NCBI GenBank assembly: GCA_002428455.1
Contig: DIWL01000056.1
Location: 3,903 to 34,163, forward strand
Reading direction: 5' to 3'
DNA: 30,261 nucleotides
Source: Anaerolineaceae bacterium UBA6107
GTDB taxonomy: Bacteria > Chloroflexota > Anaerolineae > Anaerolineales > Anaerolineaceae
Under the pieces are notes generated by a model. It saw nothing but the letters and a program-made list of their open reading frames with translations, was not told the origin of the DNA and ran no database searches. This document shows positions 1-8,386 of the stretch, in pieces (within the stretch, counting starts at the first letter, position 1; every line of letters starts with the position of its first letter). The translations under genes were made by a program, and so were the position numbers.

Positions 1-674
1 GAGGCGATCTCGTTGCCGCCGGTGAAGCTCCACTCCCACACGCTGCCTTCCTTGCGCATGCCCATCGCCGCGATGCCGGCGATCTCTGTTTCGGTGTAGC
101 GCGCGAAGTTGCCGCCCTTGATGGCATTGTAAACAGCCACGTGCCCGGCATCCGCCATGCGGCCGGCTTTGCGGAAGCGGTTGATGGTGCCCTCGTCCTT
201 GATCATAGCAAGGCGGTCAACAATATCGAGCGCGTTGATCATCTTGGCGTAGGGCAGGGCGGCTTCAAAAGCCTGGTACTCGTAATGCGTAAGGTTGCCC
301 TCGGGCAGGTAGTTGGACATGCCGGCTTCAACGCCGACCACGCCCTTGCCGCCCTTGAGGTGCGACTTGATCTTGTCAGCGACCGCTTCGATCTGGTCCT
401 GCCCGCCCATGGGGGCAAAGCCGAGCACGTGGTCGAAATCGAGCCAGGATTCGTCAGCGACGCGGGCGGCATCGATGACGAAGGTGAACACGGTGGGCAG
501 CCCATCCAGGGGGATGACGATGTAGCTGCGCCACGGGCAGAAGGCATCCGTCGTCCAGGAGAGGGTGCGCAGGCGCGAGCCGAGGTACACATCCACGCCG
601 TCCTTCGCCATCTCCTGCTGGATGGCGGCGATGCGGCCGGGAAAGTCAATAAAATAGAGATCGTTTTCGGTCAT
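1..674 (-). CDS. M24-family (Xaa-Pro) peptidase, C-terminus outside window
   Basis: Reading the minus strand from the ATG at 674 gives an open frame of 224 codons that runs off the left edge. The first ~130 residues resemble the creatinase N-terminal domain (opening MTENDLYFIDFPGRIAAIQQ). They are followed by the helix that begins the pita-bread catalytic domain (IKDEGTINRFRKAGRMADAG), as in Xaa-Pro aminopeptidase/creatinase proteins. The metal-binding residues of M24 enzymes would lie beyond the window, so activity cannot be judged. The gene starts 8 nt after the stop of the SCP2-domain gene upstream and has an AGAGG site overlapping that stop, so the two are very likely co-transcribed. The exact substrate (proline dipeptides or another amide) is unknown. 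Confidence 0.8.
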   Translation of the reverse strand, partial: MTENDLYFIDFPGRIAAIQQEMAKDGVDVYLGSRLRTLSWTTDAFCPWRSYIVIPLDGLPTVFTFVIDAARVADESWLDFDHVLGFAPMGGQDQIEAVADKIKSHLKGGKGVVGVEAGMSNYLPEGNLTHYEYQAFEAALPYAKMINALDIVDRLAMIKDEGTINRFRKAGRMADAGHVAVYNAIKGGNFARYTETEIAGIAAMGMRKEGSVWEWSFTGGNEIA

Positions 675-682
675 GGCAGCCT

Positions 683-1078
683 CTAATATTCACATTCGAT
701 GGTGGACAGGATCTTGTTGAAGCGGTCGACGATGGAAGCCAGGCTGAGGGCTTTGACCATGTTGCCCTGCAGTTTGAGTTTGCCGCCCATCAATGCGGAG
801 CGCGAGCCGAGCTCGGCGCGGGAAATTTTGGCGAAGGTGTCATAGTCGCCGCTGATGGTGAACTCGGCCGGCGGGAAGGGTTCTTCGCGCACCGAGATCT
901 CGTTGAAAACGCCGTCTTCCAGCTTGTAGTACAGGGCGCGGTCAATGCCATCGGGGCAGTTGTGGTAGATCGTGAGCATGGAGGAGGTGAGGTTCTTCAT
1001 CATCTCCGGGGTCAACTGGGCGCGCAGGCGGGTTTCTGCCTCGGCGGTCCATTCGGGACTGAGGTACTTGATCGTCAT
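683..1078 (-). CDS. SCP2 sterol-binding domain protein
   Basis: This 131-residue protein is essentially one SCP2-like domain. It has the typical run of a conserved CPDG turn (41-44), a central ISGDYDTFAKI segment and the closing GGKLKLQGNMVKAL motif, which forms part of the lipid-binding tunnel in the family. SCP2-domain proteins bind hydrophobic ligands such as fatty acyl chains; the ligand here is unknown. The start is supported by an AGGAGA site 6 nt upstream. It is the first gene of a probable operon with the M24 peptidase. A paralogue with the same landmarks lies at 9645-10043. Confidence 0.8.
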   Translation of the reverse strand: MTIKYLSPEWTAEAETRLRAQLTPEMMKNLTSSMLTIYHNCPDGIDRALYYKLEDGVFNEISVREEPFPPAEFTISGDYDTFAKISRAELGSRSALMGGKLKLQGNMVKALSLASIVDRFNKILSTIECEY

Positions 1079-1105
1079 GGCATTCTCCTTGGGTTGGTTG
1101 AGTTA

Positions 1106-1111
1106 ATTATA
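1106..1111 (-). promoter_or_regulatory. Candidate -10 box of the SCP2/M24 operon
   Basis: The minus strand carries a perfect TATAAT about 28 nt before the SCP2 start codon. No good -35 hexamer is visible 16-18 nt further upstream, so this is a partial match only. Confidence 0.4.
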
Positions 1112-1132
1112 TACCTGTGGGGGGAGAAGGAG

Positions 1133-1160
1133 ACTCTCGCAAAGCCGAAAAGACGCAAAG
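1133..1160 (+). repeat. Left copy of 28-bp inverted repeat (CGCAAAG type)
   Basis: This 28-bp segment matches the reverse complement of 8686-8713 at 24 of 28 positions. The core word is CTCGCAAAG. Together the two copies bracket the restriction-modification island. Sequences of this flavour are often dispersed in genomes, so the pair need not be a mobile-element terminus. Confidence 0.65.
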
Positions 1161-1547
1161 GGTTTTTTGAGAGGAAAAAGGAGAGCTCTCTGCATTTAAT
1201 TTTTCTCTCTTATCTGAAAAATGCTCGTCGCAGCGATGTCGTCGTTACATCGCGGAGATCCCGTTGAGCGCTCTTAATACCCTGGAACACGGACATTTCC
1301 AGGATATGCGAAATTCCGTGACATCACGAAGTGAAGGCACAGGAACTTCCACACCTGAGTGAGCAGGGACTACCAAACAGCTGCGCCTGCGCCAAAAAAG
1401 CGCGGATGCCCCGCCCCCCACGCGTTCCACACCCACTTCCTTATCTATTCATAAGAACCTGATAAATCGTGCCAGAAATAAATATTATCATTTTTGGTAT
1501 ACACTTTTAATGTTTTACATTCCACGCGTGATTGAGGGCGATATTTG

Positions 1548-2189
1548 ATGATGAAGAAATCAAAAAATCCTATTTGTGTTTTCTGGGATGATACAGTAAC
1601 CATAGAGCAACAAAAATTTATTAAGAAAACGATTCTCGAGTTATTGGCATCCATAGAATTAGATGCATCAAATCTCAGAATTTATGGTAATTACAAATTT
1701 AATATTGATGGTGTAAAATCACAAAGCTTCGAGACAATCCTTACCCAGGCATGTATACCACAGCAAAACCAAGTGTTTTGGGAAAAATTTGTTTCTTTCG
1801 TATTTACTAAATTGCCAAACTCTGTATTACAGGAATTTATTATAATTTTTACCAATAGAGACATTCTTTCTAACACCAATGGCATTCTTTATGGTGCCGC
1901 AGACAGTAAACTCACATTAATATCATTCAAGAGGTTTGTGAATAAAAAAGAAATCATTAAAACGTTGATATTTCATGAAGTTGGCCATATCCTCGGTTTG
2001 CCATCCATGCGTAGGGGTGAAGAAAATTTAGCTAAAATAATTGGTTGGCATTGCATTAATCCCGGCTGTTCCATGAAGCAGGGCATGAATATACCGGAAT
2101 GGCAAGAGAATACGAAATCACGCTTACAACAAGGGGCGTTCCCTTATTGTAAGGAGTGTATGGAAGATCTACATCAATTATTTAATTAA
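1548..2189 (+). CDS. Metzincin-like zinc protease with archaemetzincin-type Cys motif
   Basis: A 213-residue protein with a zinc-protease signature HEVGHILG (His143, Glu144, His147, Gly150). It is followed by a His-Cys pair (168-169), then C-x4-C-x-M (169, 174, Met176) and a final C-x2-C (201, 204). This order matches the archaemetzincin (M54) pattern, with the Met after the second Cys as the likely Met-turn. However, about 15 extra residues separate the glycine from the His-Cys pair, and the Met-to-Cys spacing is longer (24). The N-terminal two thirds is not recognised. No signal peptide is seen, so it is probably cytoplasmic. The ATG at 1548 lies 9 nt after GAGGG; the TTG just before and the ATG just after are alternatives. 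The gene is strongly AT-rich compared with the rest of the window, pointing to recent acquisition. Confidence 0.65.
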   Translation: MMKKSKNPICVFWDDTVTIEQQKFIKKTILELLASIELDASNLRIYGNYKFNIDGVKSQSFETILTQACIPQQNQVFWEKFVSFVFTKLPNSVLQEFIIIFTNRDILSNTNGILYGAADSKLTLISFKRFVNKKEIIKTLIFHEVGHILGLPSMRRGEENLAKIIGWHCINPGCSMKQGMNIPEWQENTKSRLQQGAFPYCKECMEDLHQLFN

Positions 2190-2222
2190 TAGGTATACGT
2201 AATTACACTAATATTAATCCAA

Positions 2223-2588
2223 TTATTCCGTCATTCCTAATAAATCCACACCATTTCTTAAGTATTCGACTAGATCTATCTTGCTTAATAAATATGAAGA
2301 ATTATCTCCGCCTGGTTGCATTTCCACTGCCTGTAATCGGCAAACTTCAAAATTGTCTGAGAATTCTCCTCTTCCTAATAACATTAATGCGACCAGGTCG
2401 ATTATTTCTTCCTCATTCAACGAATCTATGTATTCTCGAACTTCTGCAGTTTGCTCGCTATGCCGAAATAGATCTTCAATACTAATTTGGTCAAATGGAT
2501 TGGATGATTCATCACATTGACCATTGGTTTCAACTAGATTTTTCTGTAGCAATGAAATAAATGTAAAAACTTTCTTTAACTCTATCAC
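2223..2588 (-). CDS. DUF3775-like protein
   Basis: A 121-residue protein whose C-terminal half matches what I recall of DUF3775: an acidic helix (YIDSLNEEEIIDLVALMLLGRG) and a closing YLL-x4-LVEYLRNGVDLLG segment. Function is unknown. I chose the GTG at 2588 because AGGAG lies 6-7 nt upstream and the protein then begins at the usual start of the domain (IELKKVFTFISLLQ). An upstream ATG at 2663 would add 25 residues without a ribosome site. The gene converges with the protease gene, 33 bp from its stop, and shares its AT-rich composition. It may be a cargo gene of the same island. Confidence 0.65.
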   Translation of the reverse strand: MIELKKVFTFISLLQKNLVETNGQCDESSNPFDQISIEDLFRHSEQTAEVREYIDSLNEEEIIDLVALMLLGRGEFSDNFEVCRLQAVEMQPGGDNSSYLLSKIDLVEYLRNGVDLLGMTE

Positions 2589-2755
2589 TTTGAATCTCCT
2601 ATGAATTAATGCTAACCTAAGATTAGTTACCTTATTAATTGTACTTTTTTTCTCCCGATCCACAAACTCAACCCTCCACCTTCATATTATTCTCGCTCTA
2701 CACTTTCTTCCTTACATCCACCTCACAATTCCATGCCTCTCGTTGCGTTCCTATG

Positions 2756-2761
2756 TATAAT
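2756..2761 (+). promoter_or_regulatory. Candidate -10 box of mod-res operon
   Basis: A perfect TATAAT lies about 75 nt before the mod start in the 247-bp gap that follows the DUF3775 gene. There is no convincing -35 element at 16-18 nt. The rest of this gap shows no gene I would support. Confidence 0.3.
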
Positions 2762-2835
2762 CAGGTATCCACTCTATTGGTTATGTTCGGGGATTTTCAT
2801 TCTTCAACCCTCATCGCAATGAAAAGGAAAAACCC

Positions 2836-4728
2836 ATGACCCTCAAACCTTTCGGACCTGATAACCCTCACCCGCTATCCAAACTCAAGACCGAACTCGT
2901 CTGGGAAGGCAAGTACGACGAGTACGGCAATCGCCGCCCCGTGCATCTCCCTTCCACCACCTATCCTTTGCAGCGCATCGAATCGATCGATGAGCCGCGT
3001 GACCGTGAAAAAGCTTCACAACTTTCATTATTCAACGAGGATAACTTTAATAAGGCCAACCACCCTGATGATTTCCGCAACATGCTCATCTGGGGCGATA
3101 ATAAGTTGGTTATGGCTTCGTTGCTTGAACAATACCGTGGCAAGATCGACCTGATATACATCGACCCACCCTTCGATGTAGGTGCGGATTTCTCGATGAA
3201 TGTCCAAATTGGAGATAAAAACGAGGAGATAGAGAAAGAACAATCGGTATTAGAGGCAGTTGCTTATAGAGATACTTGGGGGAAAGGAATGGATTCGTAT
3301 GTACAAATGATGTACGATCGCTTATCGTTGACAAAAGAATTACTTAAGGATACTGGAATTTTATATCTTCATTGTGATTTTAGAGTTAATTCATCACTCC
3401 GATTTCTTCTCAATGATATCTTCGATCCATCCAATTATCGAAATGAAGTAATTTGGTATTATTCAACTCTTGGTAGACCTAATGATAGATTTGCTTACAA
3501 ACATGATGTAATCTTTGCATACGGTAAAACTAATGCTACATATTTTAATATTATCGGTTCAAAAATCCCTTATACCAATGAATATATTTCCTCCCATTTC
3601 AGAGATCACGATGAAAATGGACGTATTTGTAGAAAACGTTTTGATGCTGGGAAGTGGAGGATTTATTATCCTGATGAAGGTATGATACCAAATGATGTAT
3701 GGGAAATTCCATATGAAAATTCCATGTCTTTAAATCGGTTCCAATTTCCAACCCAAAAACCTGAGAGTCTACTAGAGCGAATTATTAAATCCTCGAGCGA
3801 GGATAATTATTTAATTGCTGATTTCTTCTGCGGTTCAGGCACCACTATGGCTGTTGCAGAAAAACTCGGTCGCCGCTGGATTGGAGTTGACCTCGGTCGT
3901 TATGCCATTCATACTTCCCGCAAGCGTCTCATCCAGGTGCAGCGCGAGCTTCAGGAACAAGGCAAACCCTATCGCCCGTTCGATGTTTACAACCTGGGTC
4001 GCTACGAGCGCCAGTGGTGGCAGCTTGACCGTCTCAAAGGCGCGGATGCCGAACATCGCTCGGTCGTCCTCCGTTTCTACAAAGCCGCTCCTCTAAAGAA
4101 CCCTTCCAGTCCCTTATTGCATGGAACCAAACCGGGTGCCTTCATCCATGTCAGCCAGATCGACACGATCTTCACCTTCGATAATCTGCTCAACGTTGCC
4201 CAGGCATGCGCGGCGGCTGGCGGAAAGGAACTGCATGTGCTCGCCTGGGAGTTCGAAATGGAACTCACCCAGCGCAAACCCCAGGTGGAAACGGAAACCC
4301 ATGTCGCCATTCGACTGAAATACATCCCGCGCGAGATCATGGAAGCCAACCGCACTGAGGTCCAATTTTTTGAAGCCGGGTCTCTTGTAGCCAGGGCATT
4401 CGTAAAAAATGGAAAATACGATGTGGAACTCGTCAGTTTTTCCCCTGCCCTCGCTGAAGCGCCCGAAAAGGAATTGGTCGCCTTGCGTGAACGGGCGGTA
4501 AGGTCGCCCTTTGATTTCATTGATTTTTGGGCGGTGGATTTTAATTGGTCATCGGAAAAACCCTTTGAACATTACTGGCAGGATTTTCGTACCCGAAAAG
4601 ACCGGAGTTTGCTGACCAGGTCGGAGCAGAAGTGGGAGTACAAGCAAAAGGGGAAACACCAGATTGCGGTTAAGGTCATCGATGTGTTTGGGGTCGATAC
4701 CACCACCGTTCTTGAAGTGGAGAGTTAA
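2836..4728 (+). CDS. mod: Type III restriction-modification methyltransferase (Mod), adenine-N6
   Basis: A 630-residue DNA methyltransferase. The catalytic motif DPPF (110-113) precedes the AdoMet motif FCGSGT (331-336). This order defines the beta class of amino-methyltransferases, to which type III Mod proteins belong. It would methylate adenine at one short, probably asymmetric site and supply sequence recognition to the Res partner. The region between the two motifs should carry motifs V-VIII and the target-recognition domain. That part (about 3190-3820) is clearly AT-richer than both ends, as if a recognition module had been exchanged. The ~290 residues after motif I are long for the family and include the segment that probably contacts Res. 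An AAAAGGAAA site precedes the ATG. The stop lies 1 nt before the res start, so the two are translationally coupled. Confidence 0.88.
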   Translation: MTLKPFGPDNPHPLSKLKTELVWEGKYDEYGNRRPVHLPSTTYPLQRIESIDEPRDREKASQLSLFNEDNFNKANHPDDFRNMLIWGDNKLVMASLLEQYRGKIDLIYIDPPFDVGADFSMNVQIGDKNEEIEKEQSVLEAVAYRDTWGKGMDSYVQMMYDRLSLTKELLKDTGILYLHCDFRVNSSLRFLLNDIFDPSNYRNEVIWYYSTLGRPNDRFAYKHDVIFAYGKTNATYFNIIGSKIPYTNEYISSHFRDHDENGRICRKRFDAGKWRIYYPDEGMIPNDVWEIPYENSMSLNRFQFPTQKPESLLERIIKSSSEDNYLIADFFCGSGTTMAVAEKLGRRWIGVDLGRYAIHTSRKRLIQVQRELQEQGKPYRPFDVYNLGRYERQWWQLDRLKGADAEHRSVVLRFYKAAPLKNPSSPLLHGTKPGAFIHVSQIDTIFTFDNLLNVAQACAAAGGKELHVLAWEFEMELTQRKPQVETETHVAIRLKYIPREIMEANRTEVQFFEAGSLVARAFVKNGKYDVELVSFSPALAEAPEKELVALRERAVRSPFDFIDFWAVDFNWSSEKPFEHYWQDFRTRKDRSLLTRSEQKWEYKQKGKHQIAVKVIDVFGVDTTTVLEVES

Positions 4729-4729
4729 A

Positions 4730-7700
4730 ATGCCGGTCATCATCACAGAAGAAAACAAATCCGCTCTTATGCCCCTCTTCAAACCCTGGGAGGAGCCGAT
4801 CCAGCACCGCTTGCCTAACCCTGACAAAGCGGGGGGTATTTCGCTCATTGTAGCCGGGCGGCGCCCATCCAAAGTCACCATTGTCCGTGCCATTCGTGCT
4901 GAGGTGGATGCCTGGAGAGCTGGTGGGTACGCGGGAGTTTCGCGTACATCGCAGTACCTGTTGAATCATTGGTTCAGGACTGAGCACCTGGTAGAAACCG
5001 CCGATGGTGGATCCATTCCTTTTCGCTACCACTGGGCGCAGCGAGAGGCGATTGAAACATTCATTTATTTAAATGAATTGCGTAAACTCAGATCAGAAGC
5101 TGAAATGCTTTTTGAATTTGGTAATGCAACTTTGCAGGAGGTTTCTCTCGGCATTAATCCAGAAGAAGATCGCTGGATGCGCGGATGCTGCAAAGTGGCG
5201 ACTGGCGGTGGAAAGACCAAGGTCATGAGCCTTGCGATCGTTTGGTCTTATTTCCACAGTCTCTACGAAACCGGCTCTGATCTGGCGAAACACTTTGTCC
5301 TGATCGCCCCAAACCTGACCGTCTATGAACGCCTTAAGGACGATTTCGAAAATGGACGCATTTTTTATACTGATCCTCTTATCCCAGACGAATGGAAGCC
5401 TGATTTCCAGGTTCAGGTCGTCTTGCAGGACGATCCCGGGGGTTCCACTACCACAGGTACGATCTATTTAACCAATATTCACCGTTTGTTTGAAAGTCGT
5501 GAAAACGGGAAGAAACCAGTTGAGGGTACTACAATTTTTGGACCCGAAGTAGCTCGGAATCGTGCACTCGATACGGGCGAATCACTCCGTAACCGCATTT
5601 CAAGTCATCCTCGCTTCATGGTGCTGAACGATGAAGCCCATCATTTACACGACCCCGAACTTGCCTGGGTCAAAGCGATTGCTTCGCTGGACTTACAGTC
5701 CCGCGGTAAGGGCAATTTTGGAATATGTGCGCAACTGGACTTTACAGCCACCCCAAAACACAACGACGGTTCGCTTTTCAGACATATCATTTGTGACTTT
5801 CCTTTAGGTGAGGCAGTAGACGCCGGGATCGTCAAAGTGCCTGTCATCGGTCAGTCAGATCGACTTACGGTTAAGGGAGGAAAAGGCGTTCCTGCGGCTG
5901 AAAAATATCGTCTTCACCTTCAATTAGGTTATTTACGTTATGAGATGGAATATGAACGCCTGAATAAAACTCGTAAACCGATTTTGTTCGTCATGACCGA
6001 GGACACCAAAGCTGCTGATGAGATCACCAGTTTTCTTGATACCGACCAATTCCCCCTATTAAAAGGTCGGGTACTCAACGTCCATACCAAGCTTAAGGGC
6101 AAAATTCACACTTACACCCGTCAGGGGCGTGAAGTTAAGGAATTTGTCGAGAGCGAAACAGGGATGAAAGATGATGATCTTAAAGCGCTTCGTGAAATGT
6201 CTCGTGAATTGGATAGTAAGGATAGCAAGTTTCGTTGTGTAGTCTCGGTGATGATGCTTCGGGAGGGATGGGATGTTCGCAACGTTACCACAATTGTCCC
6301 ATTAAGGCCATATCGGGCTGATTCTGGTATTTTACCTGAACAGACTTTGGGAAGAGGGCTTAGGCGCATGTTTCCTAATCAGGACACCTTCGAAATTGTG
6401 ACCGTTGTAGAACATCCGGCTTTCGTAAAGCTCTATGAGGAAGAATTACAGCAGGAAGGTCTGGATATCGCGGTTTTACCTGAACATGAAAATGTTAGGA
6501 CTTCCACTTCGATATTTGTCGATAACAAAAAGCCGATTGATGAATTGGATATTCAAATTCCTCTGATTTCGGATTCAATTGCAATGACTTCAGAACTATC
6601 TGGATTAACAATTGAAGAGATACAGGATTACTTCGACGATCATTTCAAGGTTTTACCGATTGGGAAGAAAAAGGAAGGATTTCTTGAATATACAGAGCGT
6701 CAATTGTTTACTGACGAAATCGTCAATCGAATGAAATTTGAGTTGGGACTTCTTGAGAAGTCGTGGTCTGCCCCGGCATATTTTGCCCGCGAGCTGGGTC
6801 GCGCCTGTCACCTTACCAGCCCTCATCAGGAATTAACTCCTTTAATCGAACAGTTCATCGCGAAAGTATTATTTGAAAAAGAAGTGAATTTGTTTTCTGG
6901 TGAGGTCGACCATCGTATGCGTGATGTGGATGTGGCTGAACATATCCGGGCAACATTCACGCCATTAATTCTTGAAAGGACTATTAAAAAAACTTCCAGA
7001 AAATCTATAAGTGCCGGCACAAACCTGTCTCAATGGCAACCTTACCAGGTTACAGTAACTCCTGATCGCCCTGCCGTTCAAGCTCAAAAAACCCTGTTTA
7101 ACTTGATCCCTTGTGATTCCGGTTTCGAACAGGAATTTGCAGATTTTTGTGACTTTGCTAGTGATGTCATCTCATTCGCAAAAAATAATGGCCCGCAGAA
7201 ACTGATGATTGATTACCAAACCCCCACAGGTAATCGAGCGCTATATGTTCCTGATTTCTTTATTAGGTCAACAACAGGTCTTTCATACTTGGTTGAGCTA
7301 AAAGGTCGGGTTGATCCAGTTGTACCCATAAAGGCTAGAGCGGCTCTGGACTGGTGTAAGACGAGTTCTACGATTGATATGAAATGGGAATATGTGTATA
7401 TTCCATATCAAATTTTTTCATCAAGCGCACCCTCAACGATGGAAGAACTCTCTAGGGCTTGTGCCCCTTCGTTGGCTGGTTTGATCAATGAAGCAAAAAC
7501 ACATCAGATGCAGTTGCCACTGGAAGAAACTGCAGCTCTCAAACGATCTGAAGATATTTATTCACAGAAATTGCAGGAAGCAGGAATAACAGAACCTCCA
7601 CAAGAATTTAATGAAATTATGCGGCAGTCAGTAAATTTATTGGACCATGCTGAGAGGCAGCGAATGCCAACTTTTGGGCATGCTTTTCAACCTCTTCTCT

Positions 7701-8140
7701 CGCCTTTGGATGACTTATCATTGAAAATTCTTGAGAAGAATTTGAAACCTTGTATACCATCCGACCATGGTGCCAGGCAGGACTATTTTGAACCTTACAT
7801 CGCCGACCTTCCATATGGGTTTATCAATCAGGTAGAAAAGAACCAGCGGTTTCTTAAAAATAACCTAATATTTGGAAGACGAATGCAATTAATGGGGCTC
7901 TTGTTATTCTGTCTGGATTACGCATTGAATAAATCAGAAAATATACCGGGCATTTGGCGTGACATTTCACGACAATTTTCTAGTTCTTCATATCGGGAAT
8001 TATATGGATTGCTAAGCGAGGTAAACGAATTCCGCAATACACGTATTGCCCATGTAGAAGAACCTTTGTCAGATCCTTCACTTGCTTGGAATCAGATGTT
8101 GTCCTGGATAAAATGCATAAACTTATTGGCGAAAATCTAA
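4730..8140 (+). CDS. res: Type III restriction enzyme Res subunit with HEPN-like C-terminus
   Basis: An 1136-residue superfamily 2 helicase-nuclease. Visible motifs are Walker A ATGGGKT (157-163), DEAH (301-304), TAT (339-341), REGWDVRN (511-518) and QTLGRGLRR (538-546). Behind the helicase core comes a PD-(D/E)xK nuclease: PD at 841-842 and ELK at 856-858, in the YVPDFF...LVELKGR context. Res would translocate or signal along DNA after Mod binds unmethylated sites, and cut it. About 200 residues follow the nuclease. They end with RNTRIAH (Arg1102, His1108), an R-x5-H motif like the active site of HEPN ribonucleases, in a helical-looking context. The start at 4730 is 1 nt after the mod stop, preceded by GGAGAG. 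GC falls toward the 3' end of the gene. Confidence 0.87.
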   Translation: MPVIITEENKSALMPLFKPWEEPIQHRLPNPDKAGGISLIVAGRRPSKVTIVRAIRAEVDAWRAGGYAGVSRTSQYLLNHWFRTEHLVETADGGSIPFRYHWAQREAIETFIYLNELRKLRSEAEMLFEFGNATLQEVSLGINPEEDRWMRGCCKVATGGGKTKVMSLAIVWSYFHSLYETGSDLAKHFVLIAPNLTVYERLKDDFENGRIFYTDPLIPDEWKPDFQVQVVLQDDPGGSTTTGTIYLTNIHRLFESRENGKKPVEGTTIFGPEVARNRALDTGESLRNRISSHPRFMVLNDEAHHLHDPELAWVKAIASLDLQSRGKGNFGICAQLDFTATPKHNDGSLFRHIICDFPLGEAVDAGIVKVPVIGQSDRLTVKGGKGVPAAEKYRLHLQLGYLRYEMEYERLNKTRKPILFVMTEDTKAADEITSFLDTDQFPLLKGRVLNVHTKLKGKIHTYTRQGREVKEFVESETGMKDDDLKALREMSRELDSKDSKFRCVVSVMMLREGWDVRNVTTIVPLRPYRADSGILPEQTLGRGLRRMFPNQDTFEIVTVVEHPAFVKLYEEELQQEGLDIAVLPEHENVRTSTSIFVDNKKPIDELDIQIPLISDSIAMTSELSGLTIEEIQDYFDDHFKVLPIGKKKEGFLEYTERQLFTDEIVNRMKFELGLLEKSWSAPAYFARELGRACHLTSPHQELTPLIEQFIAKVLFEKEVNLFSGEVDHRMRDVDVAEHIRATFTPLILERTIKKTSRKSISAGTNLSQWQPYQVTVTPDRPAVQAQKTLFNLIPCDSGFEQEFADFCDFASDVISFAKNNGPQKLMIDYQTPTGNRALYVPDFFIRSTTGLSYLVELKGRVDPVVPIKARAALDWCKTSSTIDMKWEYVYIPYQIFSSSAPSTMEELSRACAPSLAGLINEAKTHQMQLPLEETAALKRSEDIYSQKLQEAGITEPPQEFNEIMRQSVNLLDHAERQRMPTFGHAFQPLLSPLDDLSLKILEKNLKPCIPSDHGARQDYFEPYIADLPYGFINQVEKNQRFLKNNLIFGRRMQLMGLLLFCLDYALNKSENIPGIWRDISRQFSSSSYRELYGLLSEVNEFRNTRIAHVEEPLSDPSLAWNQMLSWIKCINLLAKI

Positions 8141-8152
8141 CTGGAGGTTAAT

Positions 8153-8254
8153 GTGAATTATTCTCGCGAGAAAGCTTTGAATTCATTAAAAAACAGGGTT
8201 GAATGCGCTAAGACTCTAATTATCTGTGACCCGTATATATTGAAAGTTACGTAG
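8153..8254 (+). pseudogene. Truncated third gene of the restriction island (33 codons left)
   Basis: A GGAGG site 5 nt before a GTG, 12 nt after the res stop, opens a frame that reads MNYSREKALNSL and later ECAKTLIICDPYIL. It then stops at TAG exactly where repeat DNA (GTAGGGTGGG) begins. The good ribosome site, the tight spacing to res and the protein-like sequence argue for the beginning of a real gene cut off by a deletion or repeat insertion. The IICDPYIL strand is reminiscent of the first strand of phospholipase D-like (HKD) nuclease domains found beside such systems, but 30 residues are too few to name it. Confidence 0.5.
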
Positions 8255-8280
8255 GGTGGGTTCACAATTCGACCCCACCA
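8251..8280. repeat. Hairpin repeat at end of truncated gene
   Basis: The arms GGTGGGTTC and GACCCCACC pair at 8 of 9 positions around a short AT-rich loop. The element begins right at the point where the third gene of the island loses its reading frame. Confidence 0.55.
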
Positions 8281-8322
8281 TCCCTCTCCGTGCTTCACTG
8301 CACTTAATTTCGTTTAGGGCAT

Positions 8323-8356
8323 AAACCGGGTTTCAAATGCAAAAGAAACCCGGTTT
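8323..8356. repeat. Perfect 12-bp inverted repeat
   Basis: AAACCGGGTTTC (8323-8334) is followed after 10 nt by its exact reverse complement (8345-8356). It lacks a T-tract on either side and sits far from any gene end, so it is more likely a REP-type or MITE-like remnant than a terminator. Confidence 0.7.
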
Positions 8357-8367
8357 ACACAAGAAAA

Positions 8368-8386
8368 GGCGCGGCATCGCCGCGCC
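8368..8386. repeat. GC-rich REP-like hairpin
   Basis: GGCGCGGC and GCCGCGCC form a perfect 8-bp stem with a 3-nt loop, followed by CCCTAC. It lies 11 nt after the preceding inverted repeat. This type of palindrome is commonly dispersed between genes. Confidence 0.65.

Larger units (their letters stand above)
1079..1547. other. Intergenic region with dispersed-repeat debris
   Basis: About 470 bases without a convincing gene. It contains the promoter-proximal region of the SCP2 operon, a CGCAAAG-type repeat (1133-1160), and a stretch around 1250-1400 with words (for example GTGAGCAGGGA and GCGGAGATCC) that recur in similar form near 8460-8515. Composition drops sharply to AT-rich near 1440, where the island begins. 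Confidence 0.5.

Noticed and set aside
141..686. 181-codon open frame on the plus strand
   Set aside because: It lies opposite the M24 peptidase gene, whose product matches a known family; the plus-strand protein resembles nothing.
2639..2839. 66-codon open frame between the DUF3775 gene and mod
   Set aside because: No ribosome site, low-complexity Phe/Ser/Thr content, and overlap with the mod start.
8323..8386. Terminator for the restriction operon
   Set aside because: The hairpins lack T-tracts and lie about 180 nt past res, within repeat-type DNA.
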